Below, piece by piece: positions 31,060-39,162 of a stretch of DNA of 64,000 bases. A program made the translations under genes and the position numbers. The notes below the pieces were generated by a model. It was not told the origin of the DNA. It made no database searches and was given only the letters and a program-made list of their open reading frames with translations. Position 1 is the first letter of the stretch, and the number at the start of each line of letters is the position of its first letter. The DNA lies in the NCBI RefSeq assembly GCF_002280785.1, contig NZ_NCEQ01000010.1, positions 1 through 64,000 of the forward strand. The letters are read 5' to 3'. This stretch comes from Brevundimonas subvibrioides. GTDB lineage: Bacteria > Pseudomonadota > Alphaproteobacteria > Caulobacterales > Caulobacteraceae.

Positions 31060-31605
31060 ACCGGGATGGCGCAGGATCGCTTCGATCAGCAGTCGAGACG
31101 TCGAGATATTGGTAACGCAGCGGCCGATGCCCAGAACCGAGAATCGGCGGAACGGTTGATTGACGGCGTCCGCGCGATCATCAACGACATCAGGAACGAC
31201 CCGCTGGGAGCGTTGGCTGACGGTGCCATGATCGTCTTCGACGGGGCCACGATTCCCAGTGGAGAAGCGGCTGTTGGCATAGGGCTTCGTCGGGGAGCGC
31301 GGGAGGGAGCTGAAGATATTGCCGAGGGCGTTGTATACAGGCGCAATAATACTGAAACTGGCAGGTGTTACATTGGCCGCTGCAATAGCGACCAGCTATA
31401 CTCCACGCGCCAAAGGGCACACGACAGAGCGCGGGGCACTCGCCACGAGTATGAACTGTTGGAGCGATCACAACCTGGTCGGGCTCTACGAGAAGCAGAG
31501 CAGCGACACATCGATGCAAATGGCGGCCCGACAAATCTATCCAATCCCAATGGCGGACTGGAGAACCGCCGGAATGAGATTGATCCGAGGCGCCGAAGAG
31601 AATGA
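30892..31605 (+). CDS. Orphan RHS C-terminal module with GIY-YIG-like tip toxin (tip 2)
   Basis: The first 55 residues are the RHS core end (YTGQMWMPDFAAYHYKARAY to YAYVGNDPVNGTDPTG). After the junction comes a helical linker, then a C-terminal domain with VVYRRNNTETGRCYIGRCN, a HDRARGTRHEYELL segment, and a Glu helix (ALREAEQRHIDANGG). This is the order expected for a GIY-YIG/URI-type nuclease. 237 residues from the ATG at 30892, which is probably not a natural start. Without a shell or start it is probably silent until recombined. Confidence 0.72.
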   Translation: MYTGQMWMPDFAAYHYKARAYRPDLGRFLQTDPVGYGQGLNLYAYVGNDPVNGTDPTGMAQDRFDQQSRRRDIGNAAADAQNRESAERLIDGVRAIINDIRNDPLGALADGAMIVFDGATIPSGEAAVGIGLRRGAREGAEDIAEGVVYRRNNTETGRCYIGRCNSDQLYSTRQRAHDRARGTRHEYELLERSQPGRALREAEQRHIDANGGPTNLSNPNGGLENRRNEIDPRRRRE

Positions 31606-32096
31606 ATAAGCTACCCAAAAATACTGCCAAAATTAATAAGGGAACGCTGGTCGCGATACCTGCGAGCAATGAAAAATTCTCGCTATCACACGTCTATTTC
31701 CCAGGAATAAACTTTTACATTGTTTTGTATGAAGGTCTTTGGGATCTAAACGAATTACCTTACGCTCCTAAGAGTAAGCCGATACTGGCGTCATGGACTA
31801 ACGACGCCGAGATATATCGAGGTAGATGGATTATAATTGGAGAGGCGCCTTTTGAGGCGTCAGTGACTGAGCCTGAGTACAAGGTAATCGTAGGCGGTGA
31901 AGAAATGGTCGAATCATTTGATGGAAAATTTCGACGATCTCCAAGATCTCTAGATAGACTATTGCAAAATCGAAAAAGCCGCTCCCCTCTCTTATTGGAA
32001 GACGCAGCGCGAGCATTCTACGGTCTTGGCGATCGTCCGGCGAGTTACGATGATATGTTGGTGGCGCGCCCATTAACCCAAACGGGTGGGAATTAA
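31602..32096 (+). CDS. Putative immunity protein for tip 2 (Imm26-like)
   Basis: The ATG overlaps the tip-2 stop (ATGA at 31602-31605), as with pair 1. The 164-residue product starts with a beta-rich segment (KGTLVAIPASNEKFSLSHVYFPG) and a central WDLNELPYAPKSKPILAS / WIIIGEAPF pattern. This pattern, a barrel followed by WxxIG, resembles the Imm26 family. Composition is AT-rich. Function is inferred from position and this weak resemblance. Confidence 0.68.
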   Translation: MNKLPKNTAKINKGTLVAIPASNEKFSLSHVYFPGINFYIVLYEGLWDLNELPYAPKSKPILASWTNDAEIYRGRWIIIGEAPFEASVTEPEYKVIVGGEEMVESFDGKFRRSPRSLDRLLQNRKSRSPLLLEDAARAFYGLGDRPASYDDMLVARPLTQTGGN

Positions 32097-32134
32097 TGCT
32101 ATGGGTCGGAAGGCAAGATAAAAGGGCGTCGTAA

Positions 32135-32158
32135 CTTCTTGCTTCGCAAGAGGTTTTT
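32135..32158 (+). terminator. Rho-independent terminator after immunity gene 2
   Basis: An eight-pair stem CTTCTTGC / GCAAGAGG with a three-base loop is followed by TTTTT. The homologous place after immunity gene 1 (from 30475) has the left arm but a broken right arm. Confidence 0.75.
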
Positions 32159-32225
32159 GCCACTCCGACGACCTGCGCTGAGTTGGGACTTGGAGGATCA
32201 CTGACCGGCGCAGATTGTGATGTGA

Positions 32226-32438
32226 TTACAAGTTCGTAGCCTCGGCTGGGCCAAAAAGCGCCCCACTAAGCCGGATCGAAGGCTGTCGGGCTTTCAGGCG
32301 GACGCCGAGACCGCTTTGGACGTCGGCGCCGACGAACATGACGCCCGCTTGCTCCAGCACCTGCTGAACGCGGTCGAGGGTCCGGGAATGCATGTCGCCT
32401 GGACCGGACTTGAACCACTGCACGGTCGAGGGCTCCAC
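32226..32438 (-). pseudogene. Remnant of an XRE/HTH-type regulator
   Basis: The 70-codon frame opens at GTG 32438. Translation upstream of it stays in register (AVGLGVREPAAKVEPSTVQWF) with no start. The pattern of STVQWFKSGPG, MHSRTLDRVQQVLEQAGVMFV and GLGVRLK is that of small single-HTH regulators that end in a short beta segment. It is probably a 5'-degraded regulator gene near the end of the left island. Confidence 0.5.
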
Positions 32439-33035
32439 CTTGGCCGCCGGTTCCCGGACGCCCAGACCGACGGCTGTGCGCGCGGGCTGCCGCTCAAGGC
32501 GCCCTTGGCCTCAAGGCCTTATCCAAAGCGTTCTAGTCGCAAGGTACGCCGCGCGCAGGGGAATGAACCCCACTTTGGCCGCCACTCCTGTCCCAACGGG
32601 AAGGCCCGTCCGCCTGAGGCGATGTCCATGTCCTATGGGAAAGGTGGTGCCGCTTAGGTGACTCGAACACCTGACCCCCGCATTACGAAATCCAAGGAAG
32701 CCGACCGGTCAAACCCAGTGCCGGCATGGGTTTGAAGGGCCCCCGGCGGCCTCGAAAGTTGGCCGACCCAACCCCTTCCCAGTCCGGGCGAAGCGGGTGG
32801 AATCGACGTTCCCAAGTTAAGGCGCCTTCCGGTGGGAGCGACCGGAATTCCGACCTGCGCCATACCTGCAAACGTGACCGAAGGCGGGGCTTCCAGGTGG
32901 CGTATCGGCGGGGTGTCCAGGCGGGTCTCGAAAACCCCGACACCCAACGACCAGCTGTTCTGAGCGGTGGCTGAGCGTCTGTCTCAATGACGAATTCTGG
33001 CGTATCAACACCACTCGTTCCCACCGGAGGCCCGC
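32439..33035. other. Junction region between the two islands
   Basis: This stretch holds the right end of the left island (about 32439-32631), the tRNA-Thr fragment (32645-32689) and the left end of the right island (32690-32910), which resembles 24063-24280. No intact gene is seen before the MucR-like gene at 33036. Confidence 0.6.
32645..32689 (-). repeat. Exact 45-base copy of the tRNA-Thr(CGT) 3' half (att site between the islands)
   Basis: From TGG to cattacgaa it is identical to 48008-48052, covering anticodon loop to CCA on the minus strand. The match extends leftward to 32632 (58 bases, two mismatches) against 47995-48052. The tRNA 5' half is absent, as expected for the distal att copy of an element inserted in the tRNA 3' end. 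Confidence 0.9.
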
Positions 33036-33503
33036 ATGGCTGACACCGATCAATCCGCACTTCTGGCCATTACCACCGGCATCATCGCCAACTTCGTGGC
33101 CAACAACCGGGTGAGCCCGGATGAACTGCCCGGATTGGTCACGATGGTGCACGGATCGCTCAGCCGCCTCGGTGGCGATCCAGAGCCAGTTGAAGCGGAA
33201 GCGCCGGCGCGACTGACGACTTCCGCGATCCGGAAGCTCATCCAACCCGATGGCGTTGTCAGCCTGATCGACGGACGGAAGTTCAAGTCGATGAAGCGAC
33301 ACCTCTCCATCCAGGGCTTCACCCCGGAAAGCTATCGGGAGCATTTTTCCTTGCCGAAGGACTTCCCGATGGTGAGTCCCGAATATGCGGCCCAACGGTC
33401 GGCGTTGGCCAAGTCGATGGGCTTGGGAGTAGGCGGGCGTCAGCCGAAGAAAGCTGAGATGGCGACGAAACCGGCGCGGAAGGCCAAGACCCCAAAGTCG
33501 TGA
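33036..33503 (+). CDS. MucR/Ros-family regulator lacking most zinc ligands
   Basis: 155 residues. The N-terminal oligomerisation part (LAITTGIIANFVANNRVSPDELPGL) and the C-terminal DNA-binding core (SMKRHLSIQGFTPESYREHF, PKDFPMVSPEYAAQRSALAK) are clearly MucR/Ros. In the C2H2-type centre, the usual CxxC..H..H pattern is reduced to SLIDG at the cysteine pair, and only the KRHL histidine is plain. The basic Lys-rich tail is typical. It may be a zinc-independent DNA-binding protein or a silencing decoy for the island. Confidence 0.9.
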   Translation: MADTDQSALLAITTGIIANFVANNRVSPDELPGLVTMVHGSLSRLGGDPEPVEAEAPARLTTSAIRKLIQPDGVVSLIDGRKFKSMKRHLSIQGFTPESYREHFSLPKDFPMVSPEYAAQRSALAKSMGLGVGGRQPKKAEMATKPARKAKTPKS

Positions 33504-33748
33504 CGACGTCTAAATCGTACTGGCTGCCAGAGGGTGCCTCGCGGTCCTCTCCGTCGTGTTGACTGCGTTGGCGAACGTCCGCTTCTCGGCCGGGGGTCAA
33601 TGACGTATGTCGACCCATTGCAGACGTTGACGGCGTCCGCTTTTCGGCTTTGGTGATCCAGCGGCGGCCACCGGTCTGATCGCAGCCGCGACGATCACGC
33701 GACGGACCGGGGCGTGGACAGTCCGTTTCCCGGTAGGGGAAGCGTTTA
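33504..33748. other. Intergenic 245 bases before the YVTN gene
   Basis: No gene is supported here. It presumably contains the promoter of the YVTN-repeat gene, but I cannot fix the -35 and -10 elements. Confidence 0.3.
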
Positions 33749-34867
33749 ATGTCGATCATCCAGTCCTCCGACCCTGCGCGGTCGGTGCGAACCCTGTTGG
33801 CTGCCGTCACGGCCGGTGTCATGGCCCTGGTCTGGTCCGGGGCCGCCACGGCCCAGAACGCCTACATCACCAATCAAGGCGACGGCACCGTCTCGGTGAT
33901 CAACACAGCCACCAATACCGTCACCGCCATCGTGACGGTGGGGAGCAATCCTTACGGCGTGGCCGTGAGCCCCAATGGAACACGCGCCTATGTCGCGAAC
34001 TACAGCTCCAACACCGTCTCGGTGATCGACACCGCCACCAATACTGTCATCGCCAACGTGCCCGTGGGCAACGTTCCCTACGGCGTGGCCGTGAGCCCCG
34101 ACGGGACCCGCGTCTATGTCGTGAACTCCAACTCCAACAGCGTCTCGGTGATCAACACCGCCACCAACACCGTCGTCGGCCCAGCCATTGCCGTGGGGAG
34201 CACTCCCACGGGCGTGGCTGTGACCCCCGACGGCGCCCGGGCCTATGTTGCGAACACCAGCTCCAACACCGTCTCGGTGATCAACACCGCCACCAATACC
34301 GTCATCGCCAACGTGACCGTGGGCAGCAGTCCCTACGGCGTGGCCGTGAGCCCCGACGGGACCCGCGCCTATGTCGCGAACCAGAACTCCAACAGCGTCT
34401 CGGTGATCAACACCGCCACCAATACCGTCGTCGGCTCAGCCATCGCCGTAGGCAGCGCTCCTGTCGGCGTGGCCGTGACCCCCGACGGAACCCGTGCCTA
34501 TACCGCAAACCTCGCCTCCAACACCGTCTCGGTGATCAACACCGCCACCAATACCGTCATCGCCAACGTGACCGTGGGGAACAATCCTTTCGGCGTGGCC
34601 GTGAGCCCTGACGGCGCCCGCGCCTATGTCGCGAACTTAAGTTCCAACACCGTCTCGGTGATCAACACCGCCACCAACACCGTCGTCGGCTCAGCCATTG
34701 CCGTAGGCAGCGGTCCCGCCGCCTTCGGCCAGTTCATCCGGCCGGCCGCTGCCGCGCCCGTTCCCGTTCCCGTTCCGACCCTGTCGGAATGGGCGATGAT
34801 CCTGTTCGGCCTTGGCCTGGCGGGTGGGGCGGCGGTGCTGGTCCAGCGGCGGCGGCAGTTCGGCTGA
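33749..34867 (+). CDS. Exported seven-repeat YVTN beta-propeller protein with IPTL-CTERM-type tail
   Basis: 372 residues with a signal peptide (LLAAVTAGVMALVWSGAATA). The body is seven near-identical repeats of about 42 residues with the signatures NTVSVINTATNTV, VGVAVTPDG / YGVAVSPDG and RAYVAN, enough for one closed propeller. The C-terminus has a VPTLSEWA motif, one transmembrane helix (MILFGLGLAGGAAVLV) and RRRQFG. This is an IPTL-CTERM-like sorting signal that a dedicated exosortase-type enzyme would process. No such enzyme is in the window. The DNA repeats (about 126 bases) invite blade-number change. Confidence 0.9.
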   Translation: MSIIQSSDPARSVRTLLAAVTAGVMALVWSGAATAQNAYITNQGDGTVSVINTATNTVTAIVTVGSNPYGVAVSPNGTRAYVANYSSNTVSVIDTATNTVIANVPVGNVPYGVAVSPDGTRVYVVNSNSNSVSVINTATNTVVGPAIAVGSTPTGVAVTPDGARAYVANTSSNTVSVINTATNTVIANVTVGSSPYGVAVSPDGTRAYVANQNSNSVSVINTATNTVVGSAIAVGSAPVGVAVTPDGTRAYTANLASNTVSVINTATNTVIANVTVGNNPFGVAVSPDGARAYVANLSSNTVSVINTATNTVVGSAIAVGSGPAAFGQFIRPAAAAPVPVPVPTLSEWAMILFGLGLAGGAAVLVQRRRQFG

Positions 34868-34891
34868 TCCGACGGCACCACACGCAACGAA

Positions 34892-34923
34892 GCTGCCCCG
34901 CTGGCGACGGCGGGGCTGTTTTC
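34892..34923 (+). terminator. Rho-independent terminator of the YVTN gene
   Basis: GCCCCGC / GCGGGGC with an eight-base loop (tggcgacg) is followed by tgttttc. Stem and loop are nearly the same as the pnp terminator at 10837-10865. Confidence 0.8.
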
Positions 34924-35060
34924 ATGTCTGCTAACCACCCGCAGGAGACATTGACACGGTCCGCTTGTGGACGGCTTGCTCGAGTCTGCGACCTTCGCTT
35001 CCATCGACCAGTTCACCAACGTGAGGGAAGCAACACGGTGCTCTATGCGGAAGGGCTCAA

Positions 35061-35675
35061 ATGCCGATCTCATCCACGCGCTGGCAGGCCGATCCCTGGA
35101 AGAACGAGCTAGCCGTGCAGGCCGAACGCGCCGTCGCTCATGGTCGGGAAGTTGTCGACGAGGACTTCCGAGGGAGCCATAGTCCACTAGACATGCTCGA
35201 GAGAGCTATCGTCATTGGCGGCTTCTGCATCCGCCGCCTGATCGAGAAGAAGCTGGTCACGGATGCGTTCGCCAAGTCAAAGCGGGCCGTGCTGTCCTTC
35301 CCGGCGCGAACCGGTGAAGCCTTTCGTCCGCCGTTCCGCAGCTCGTCAGGCGGCACCGCCTATGGAAACTACGACTTCGACGCCCCAGCGATCCTCGAGA
35401 TGACGGCCGAAGATTTGGCGAATGAGCTCATCCACTCGTCGCAGTTGATGGTGCTCGACGGGGAGGAGTTCGCGGGTGACGGATTTTTGATCGCGTCCGA
35501 TCGGCACTTAAAGAAGCGAGTCCTGCATATGTCGTTTGACGAGTTCACCGCATTCACAGCGTCTGTTCTCGACGACCAGGTTTATCTCACCCGCGACCAG
35601 TGGGACCCAGAGACTGGGAAAATTAGCCACGAGCGGCTTGGTCCAGAGCATTTCCGGGCGAAGCTCGTGACGTGA
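35061..35675 (+). CDS. Hypothetical protein (204 aa)
   Basis: No recognised domain. The 204-residue product is soluble, with an N-terminal helical part (DMLERAIVIGGFCIRRLIEKK), a glycine-containing middle (RSSSGGTAYGNYDF), and a C-terminus ending in GPEHFRAKLVT. Coding character is good and no overlapping gene competes. The start is not firmly fixed; ATG 35061 is used. Cargo of the right island. Confidence 0.6.
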   Translation: MPISSTRWQADPWKNELAVQAERAVAHGREVVDEDFRGSHSPLDMLERAIVIGGFCIRRLIEKKLVTDAFAKSKRAVLSFPARTGEAFRPPFRSSSGGTAYGNYDFDAPAILEMTAEDLANELIHSSQLMVLDGEEFAGDGFLIASDRHLKKRVLHMSFDEFTAFTASVLDDQVYLTRDQWDPETGKISHERLGPEHFRAKLVT

Positions 35676-35732
35676 ACCCCTGAAACTCCTCCAGGAATAG
35701 CCGCAGCCCGTCGTCGAACCTGCCTAACCCGC

Positions 35733-36377
35733 TTAAGCCTCATTTGGGCGCAAAGCCCGGGCTGCCTCGGCCCATACGTCGGGAATGCGTGCCCAGTCGG
35801 CCGGCCTGGAGGCACGAACCAAAGGTGAGCTATGAAGCGAGCGGAAGATCGCCACGCCCGTCCTTGAGAGCAACGGTGCCGCTTTTGCAGCCTTCTTTCC
35901 GACGAGCACGACGACCTCGATGTCGGGTAGCAGGGCCATCAGGTTGCGCACCTCGGCAGCCCCCTCGGCCAACTCCTGTCTCGTGATCTTTCGCGTGCCG
36001 TTCCACCCGGGCACCACGTTCCACATCAGCGTGTCTTGTCTAGGAATCCCGGCCGCCTCCATGAAACGGAAGGTCGACTCCGCTGTAGGGTCGTCATTGT
36101 CCCGGCTGATGAACCCCGACCCTGCACGCCCGGAGCGGGATGCCGAGGTCATCGGTCCAGGTTTTTCCTTGAGGAACAGCATTCGCGCATGGACTCCGCC
36201 ATCCATCGGATCGAAGTCTGGCACCTCGACGCCGTGGCGAACGCGAAGGTCGGCGGCAAACGTCGCGAGCGTCGCGATGTGCGGAAGCGCCAGCATCGCC
36301 CGTCTTTCGGCCCGGACCTGCTCGGATTTCATCGATCGGGGAGCCGTTGGGGCTTCCGTGCGGTGATGACGTTCCAT
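35733..36377 (-). CDS. Uracil-DNA glycosylase-superfamily protein
   Basis: The protein (214 residues, ATG at 36377 with ggagga upstream) has the pattern of the UDG superfamily: MLFLKEKPGP near the N-terminus, a SGFISRDNDDPTAESTFRF segment, TLMWNVVPGWNG, VVVLVGKKAAKAA, and the late IFRSLHSSPLVRAS. The catalytic details differ from family-1 UDG, so substrate is uncertain. Such proteins remove damaged or modified bases. In a mobile island it could also target modified phage DNA, which is inference. Confidence 0.8.
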   Translation of the reverse strand: MERHHRTEAPTAPRSMKSEQVRAERRAMLALPHIATLATFAADLRVRHGVEVPDFDPMDGGVHARMLFLKEKPGPMTSASRSGRAGSGFISRDNDDPTAESTFRFMEAAGIPRQDTLMWNVVPGWNGTRKITRQELAEGAAEVRNLMALLPDIEVVVLVGKKAAKAAPLLSRTGVAIFRSLHSSPLVRASRPADWARIPDVWAEAARALRPNEA

Positions 36378-36538
36378 TCGAAGGTCCTCCCGGGTGGTAA
36401 CGCGACCAAACCCAGCCGTGGGTAGACGGGGCTGCTTCGCCGCGCTGGCTCCAGGCTGCAGGAACGCAAACCGCTTGTGCCGTTAACTTGTTTCGACCAA
36501 AGGTTGATGCGTCGCCAGAGGGGCGAATTGGAGGGGCA

Positions 36539-36889
36539 ATGGTTGATCAATCAAGCGCTTCGTCGCGCATAAAATTATTGCTGGACCGGGTTCCAATGCG
36601 GCTTCGCAAAATCCTAGCATTGGCTTCTGTGGTCTACTTTGTGGGATTCTTATGGATCTTCTCTCAAGGCAGCATTGCGAGACTGTTTATTCCCTTTCAG
36701 TGGCAGAATTTTTTCGAGCTTAGAACGATTGCAACGGTGTTGTACGGTAAGTGGTATTTCTATGGGGATAGTCTCGTAGACTTGTTCCTAAACTGGTTAT
36801 TCACCGTTGGGCTGATCGCGGGCATCTATCTTGGCCTCGTTTGGATTGTTGGAAAACAGAAAGCGGTTTCGACTCCGCAACAAGACTAA
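36539..36889 (+). CDS. Small two-helix membrane protein
   Basis: ATG 36539 is preceded by ggagggg and gives 116 residues. The frame opens at 36488 but that start has no such site. It has two transmembrane helices (ILALASVVYFVGFLWIF and LFTVGLIAGIYLGLVWIV) with a loop containing FIPFQWQNFFELR between them. No family is recognised. AT-rich relative to neighbours. Confidence 0.6.
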   Translation: MVDQSSASSRIKLLLDRVPMRLRKILALASVVYFVGFLWIFSQGSIARLFIPFQWQNFFELRTIATVLYGKWYFYGDSLVDLFLNWLFTVGLIAGIYLGLVWIVGKQKAVSTPQQD

Positions 36890-36951
36890 ATTGAAGGACA
36901 ACGACGTCCGTCCGCGCACTGGATAATTCCGGCGCGCGGACGGGTTAGGTT

Positions 36952-38103
36952 TCAGGCGGCTGCCTGCTTCGCCGCACCGGCCTCGACGGCCGCCAGCAGG
37001 GTGTCGTTGGCGAGGTGGGCGTAGCGCTGGGTCGACTGGTAACTGGCGTGACCCAGCACCTTGCCGACGGCGAACAGGTCGACGCCGCTGTTGACCATGA
37101 ACGACGCCGCCGAGTGCCTCAGGTCGTGGATCCTCAGGCCGGGCAGACGCGCCACCCGGATCGCCCGCTGCCACCCGTGCTTGATCGACACGAACGGAAG
37201 GCCGGTCGCCGGGTTAGGCACCAACAAAGGAACGTCATCGAACCGGGGTAGGTCCGCGATGACGGCCAACGCCGCCGACGACAAAGGCACGTGGCGCGGC
37301 TTGCCCGTCTTGCTGGTCGGGATCAGCCAGGACTTACGTTCGACGTTAACGTCCGACCATTTGGCATCGAGCAACTCGCGCAGCCGAGCGCCCGTCAGGA
37401 GAAGCAGGCCGACGATGTGGCGAAGCTGCGTGTTGTTGGACACCGCCACGGCTTCACGCAGTCGGCTGGATTCCTCCTGACTGAGAAACCTCTCGCGATT
37501 GTTGTTCAGCGGCTTCCTGACCACACCACGCGTCGGGTTCTTGTCGGCACCCATGATCTCCCAGCGAGCGCCCAAGACGAACGATCGACCCAGGATCACG
37601 CGCATCTTCTCGACCGTCGCCGGAGCCGAGCCGGCGGCACGCTTTTCGGCGAGCCACAGGCTGACACCACGCGGGGTGATCTCGGTGATCCGCACCTTGC
37701 CCCACTTCGGCAGGATGTGGTTCCGCATGCAGGCCTCCAAGGTCGTGTAGGACTTCAGGTGCAGCTTCGCGTCGGCGAGGTGCATGGCCGCGAGTTCACG
37801 GTAGAGCGGGATAGCCTTTGCATCGGCTTTCGCCGCGCCGGGGTCGCCTCCCATGACGACCTCCGACCGCAGTTGCTGCGCCCGCTTCTTGGCCGCCGCG
37901 AACGTCAGGTCGTCCACTTTTCCGATCTTGAACTGGCGTTGGCGGCCAGCGGCATCGGCGTAGCGAAGGTAGTAGGTCTTGCCGCCGGTGGAGCGGCATT
38001 CCAGCACGAAGCCGGTGACGGTCTCGTCGTAGTAGTCGGTCTTCGCCCTGCCGGGTGCGCAGTAGGCAAGAGTCACGTATGTTTGGTCGAGCCGTGCCTT
38101 CAT
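36952..38103 (-). CDS. Tyrosine recombinase / phage-type integrase
   Basis: 383 residues with an N-terminal DUF4102-type arm-binding domain (TYYLRYADAAGRQRQFKIGK), a core-binding SAM-like domain (about 95-195), and a catalytic domain with R240 (TGARLREL), K265 (SKTGKPR), H326 and R329 (HDLRHSAAS), H352 (GHASYQ) and nucleophile Y361. This is the prime candidate for insertion at tRNA-Thr. It is convergent with the small membrane protein gene and heads a minus-strand module. Confidence 0.95.
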   Translation of the reverse strand: MKARLDQTYVTLAYCAPGRAKTDYYDETVTGFVLECRSTGGKTYYLRYADAAGRQRQFKIGKVDDLTFAAAKKRAQQLRSEVVMGGDPGAAKADAKAIPLYRELAAMHLADAKLHLKSYTTLEACMRNHILPKWGKVRITEITPRGVSLWLAEKRAAGSAPATVEKMRVILGRSFVLGARWEIMGADKNPTRGVVRKPLNNNRERFLSQEESSRLREAVAVSNNTQLRHIVGLLLLTGARLRELLDAKWSDVNVERKSWLIPTSKTGKPRHVPLSSAALAVIADLPRFDDVPLLVPNPATGLPFVSIKHGWQRAIRVARLPGLRIHDLRHSAASFMVNSGVDLFAVGKVLGHASYQSTQRYAHLANDTLLAAVEAGAAKQAAA

Positions 38104-38383
38104 GGCGGGTCTCCTTGGATTGATGGTTGATCGGCGCGAACGCCGGGTGTGCGGGGGTCGGAGCAGATCGGCTGGCCCGCGGGCCGGGTCCGGGGCGGCC
38201 GCGTTTGCCCCACGGTCGGCCGCCAGACGGCCCCGCCGGGCGCGGGTGGGGTCCCGCCATCGTCGGGGGCCGGGGGTGCCCAGCGGCCCGCGTTATCGGC
38301 CGGAAAGGTCGGGGCAGCCGGCGTCCAAGGGGAAAGCCCCTCAGGACAGCCGACCGCCTCAACCGAGCTGGCGTCCGCCGGCC

Positions 38384-38716
38384 TTAGCCGGGTATCAGCC
38401 GGTACAGTCTCCGGCGTTGATTGCCCTCGCCGGCGCTCCAGTAATGGTCGCCGAACTTGGGTCCGGTGTAGCGATCGAGGACGGCAAGCGCGCACTCGAC
38501 CGAGACCCTGCTGTCCAGCGCTGCCGTCACGGCGAGAGCGATCCTTCCACCGTCGAACTCGCCGCCAATGAGGCTGAGCAGCGTGGCGAAGACCCGGGTC
38601 TCGTCATCCGGCTCGGTGCGGACGTCGAGATCCGCCAGAGCATCGTGGAAGTCCGCAGCCGAGGGCATCGCCTCACGTCCGGCAGGGGTGGGCGTGTCCA
38701 TTGTCAGTTTCGACAT
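38384..38716 (-). CDS. Hypothetical protein (110 aa) in integrase module
   Basis: ATG 38716 has ggagacacc upstream and gives 110 residues. Upstream in-frame sequence has poor coding character. It has the segments FHDALADLDVRTEPDDETRV and FGDHYWSAGEGNQRRR. No domain recognised. Lies between integrase and VirE genes, where small accessory proteins are common. Confidence 0.55.
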   Translation of the reverse strand: MSKLTMDTPTPAGREAMPSAADFHDALADLDVRTEPDDETRVFATLLSLIGGEFDGGRIALAVTAALDSRVSVECALAVLDRYTGPKFGDHYWSAGEGNQRRRLYRLIPG

Positions 38717-39162
38717 GGTGTCTCCTGGATTTGATGATTGATGGGAGGACCAGGGCGACGCCGCCCGCCAAATCGGCGGCGTGGCCTGATCGGTCACGGC
38801 GCGAAACGCCGTGATGAGGGCTTGAAGCCCCCTAACTGGGCCCAGCGCGACTTGTGCGTCGCGGCCGGGCCGGTTCATCGGGTTCGCCGGAAAGTGGCGA
38901 AAGGTGCGACCCTTTTCAGACGCTCCCAATGCCCTTCGAGCCCGGGATGGGCCGAGGTGCTGCAGCGTCGCCCTTGGGACGGCGCGGCGGAGGTCCGGAT
39001 GGTCAGGTCATCGGCGGGGCTGGGGGCGCTCGCCGGGCGGCAGCCAGAAGGTGGTGGGGGGTAGGGGGTTCGCCGTCTTGATCGCCCCTATTCAGGGTTC
39101 GTCATCTCAAGCCTTTTTGCACCCCCTCCCCCCACCTCCCGGTGCCCCGACCGGGCGGCGGT
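38717..39162. other. Structured gene-free region with consecutive hairpins
   Basis: No gene is supported in 446 bases. At 38794-38814 TCACGGCG / CGCCGTGA flanks cgaaa, and at 38818-38830 GGGC / GCCC flanks ttgaa. A CTGGGCCCAG palindrome and GCGAC / GTCGC follow up to about 38862. On the minus strand this cluster lies upstream of the 110-residue gene, so it could be a leader or attenuator. Confidence 0.4.

Larger units (their letters stand above)
24018..32689. mobile_element. Left genomic island (RHS toxin island), bounded by tRNA 3'-half fragments
   Basis: The block between the tRNA fragments at 24018-24062 and 32645-32689 is about 8.6 kb. It contains the YD/B-lectin/discoidin gene, the RHS locus with two tip/immunity cassettes and a regulator scrap. 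No integrase gene is visible, so it is likely immobile now or moved by the neighbour's recombinase. The sequence just inside each fragment (24063-24280 and 32690-32910) is homologous between this island and the next. This suggests related elements stacked at one tRNA site. Boundaries are inferred. Confidence 0.5.

Noticed and set aside
33880-34720. Regular DNA repeats of about 126 bases resembling a CRISPR array
   Set aside because: They are coding repeats of the YVTN propeller; no spacer/repeat pattern and no cas genes.
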